Positions 63,862 through 64,000 of a stretch of 64,000 nt of DNA are shown here, in pieces (position 1 is the stretch's first letter; each line of letters starts with the position of its first letter). This DNA comes from Desulfocapsa sp. (GTDB lineage: Bacteria; Desulfobacterota; Desulfobulbia; Desulfobulbales; Desulfocapsaceae): positions 1-64,000 of the forward strand of contig JAQYVF010000009.1 in the NCBI GenBank assembly GCA_030145625.1, in the 5' to 3' direction. The translations under genes were made by a program, and so were the position numbers. The notes beneath the pieces are model-generated. The model was given only the letters and a program-made list of their open reading frames with translations, did no database searches and was not told the DNA's origin.

Positions 63862-64000
63862 TCATGAAGCTATGGTCATGAAGGCATCAACCACTTGGGG
63901 ATCAAACATCTTGCCCGCCTGTTCTTCAATATGGCCCAACACTTTCTCCTGGATCCATCCCTGCCGATAGGGACGCTCCGAAATAAGTGCATCATACACA
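63862..64000 (-). CDS. HD-GYP domain protein, C-terminal fragment at window edge
   Basis: Only the last 46 codons are inside the window. They read YDALISERPYRQGWIQEKVL followed by AGKMFDPQVVDAFM, the characteristic end of an HD-GYP c-di-GMP phosphodiesterase (the RPY and FDP..V motifs). The N-terminal architecture, for instance a receiver, lies beyond the right edge. Confidence 0.8.
   Translation of the reverse strand, partial: VYDALISERPYRQGWIQEKVLGHIEEQAGKMFDPQVVDAFMTIAS

Noticed and set aside
1-64000. CRISPR array or prophage
   Set aside because: No regularly spaced direct repeats, cas genes, integrase or phage structural genes were found; all repeats are dispersed palindromes.

Overview
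The window reads as chromosomal DNA of an anaerobic, Gram-negative desulfobacterial bacterium, probably a relative of Desulfobulbales. This rests on gene content, not on a marker gene: a peptide-fermentation style operon (indolepyruvate:ferredoxin oxidoreductase, two phenylacetate-CoA ligases, a tandem-ACT protein and a complete Liv transporter), an eight-heme periplasmic cytochrome, many hybrid histidine kinases, and a fatty-acid/radical-SAM lipid cluster. No ribosomal RNA, prophage, CRISPR array or transposase gene was seen. One tRNA (Cys, GCA) is present.

Layout. 1-8.4 kb: an M28 peptidase cut by the left edge, an alpha/beta hydrolase, a Cache-sensor hybrid kinase, an EamA exporter, a TetR regulator with a DUF1566-like lipoprotein, and a LysE exporter. 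8.7-22.1 kb: a long minus-strand block holding RNase PH, paaK, livFGMHK, an ACT protein, a second paaK, iorBA and an FG-GAP repeat protein. It looks like one aromatic/branched-chain amino-acid uptake and oxidation pathway, punctuated by terminators. 22.5-25.3 kb: TetR plus a SulP anion transporter with a large soluble insertion. 25.6-37.3 kb: housekeeping and metabolism, including HDOD-GGDEF, ABC-F, a radical SAM protein, RNase III, tRNA-Cys, glycogen phosphorylase, TPR-cysE and cysM. 37.5-53.2 kb: a dense two-component signalling island of ten genes in two converging groups. 53.5-54.6 kb: the octaheme cytochrome. 54.9-62.3 kb: a minus-strand lipid cluster of ACP, beta-ketoacyl synthase, PlsC-type acyltransferase, two radical SAM enzymes, a CrtI-like desaturase/oxidoreductase and an ICMT-like methyltransferase. 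62.8-64 kb: a TrkA-type potassium channel and the end of an HD-GYP protein.

The most distinctive structure outside genes is a 140-bp imperfect palindrome present six times (one copy carries about 47 bp of extra sequence at its apex). Its GG(T/C)..ACC ends are flanked by 5-bp direct repeats that are exact in three copies and nearly exact in two more. This is the signature of a small non-autonomous transposable element (MITE). At least four other palindromic families also occur: a tandem REP/BIME-like pair, a GGGAGACAGA hairpin, two long hairpins whose outer arm touches the stop codon of the upstream gene, and a CATTCCCGC-type element.

The leading candidates for an undescribed system are the 55-62 kb fatty-acid/radical-SAM/desaturase cluster, whose gene combination resembles what has been proposed for unusual lipids such as ladderanes, and the 39.4-45.4 kb overlapping signalling operon that joins a heme-motif sensor kinase to two REC output proteins, one with a degenerate HD-GYP domain.
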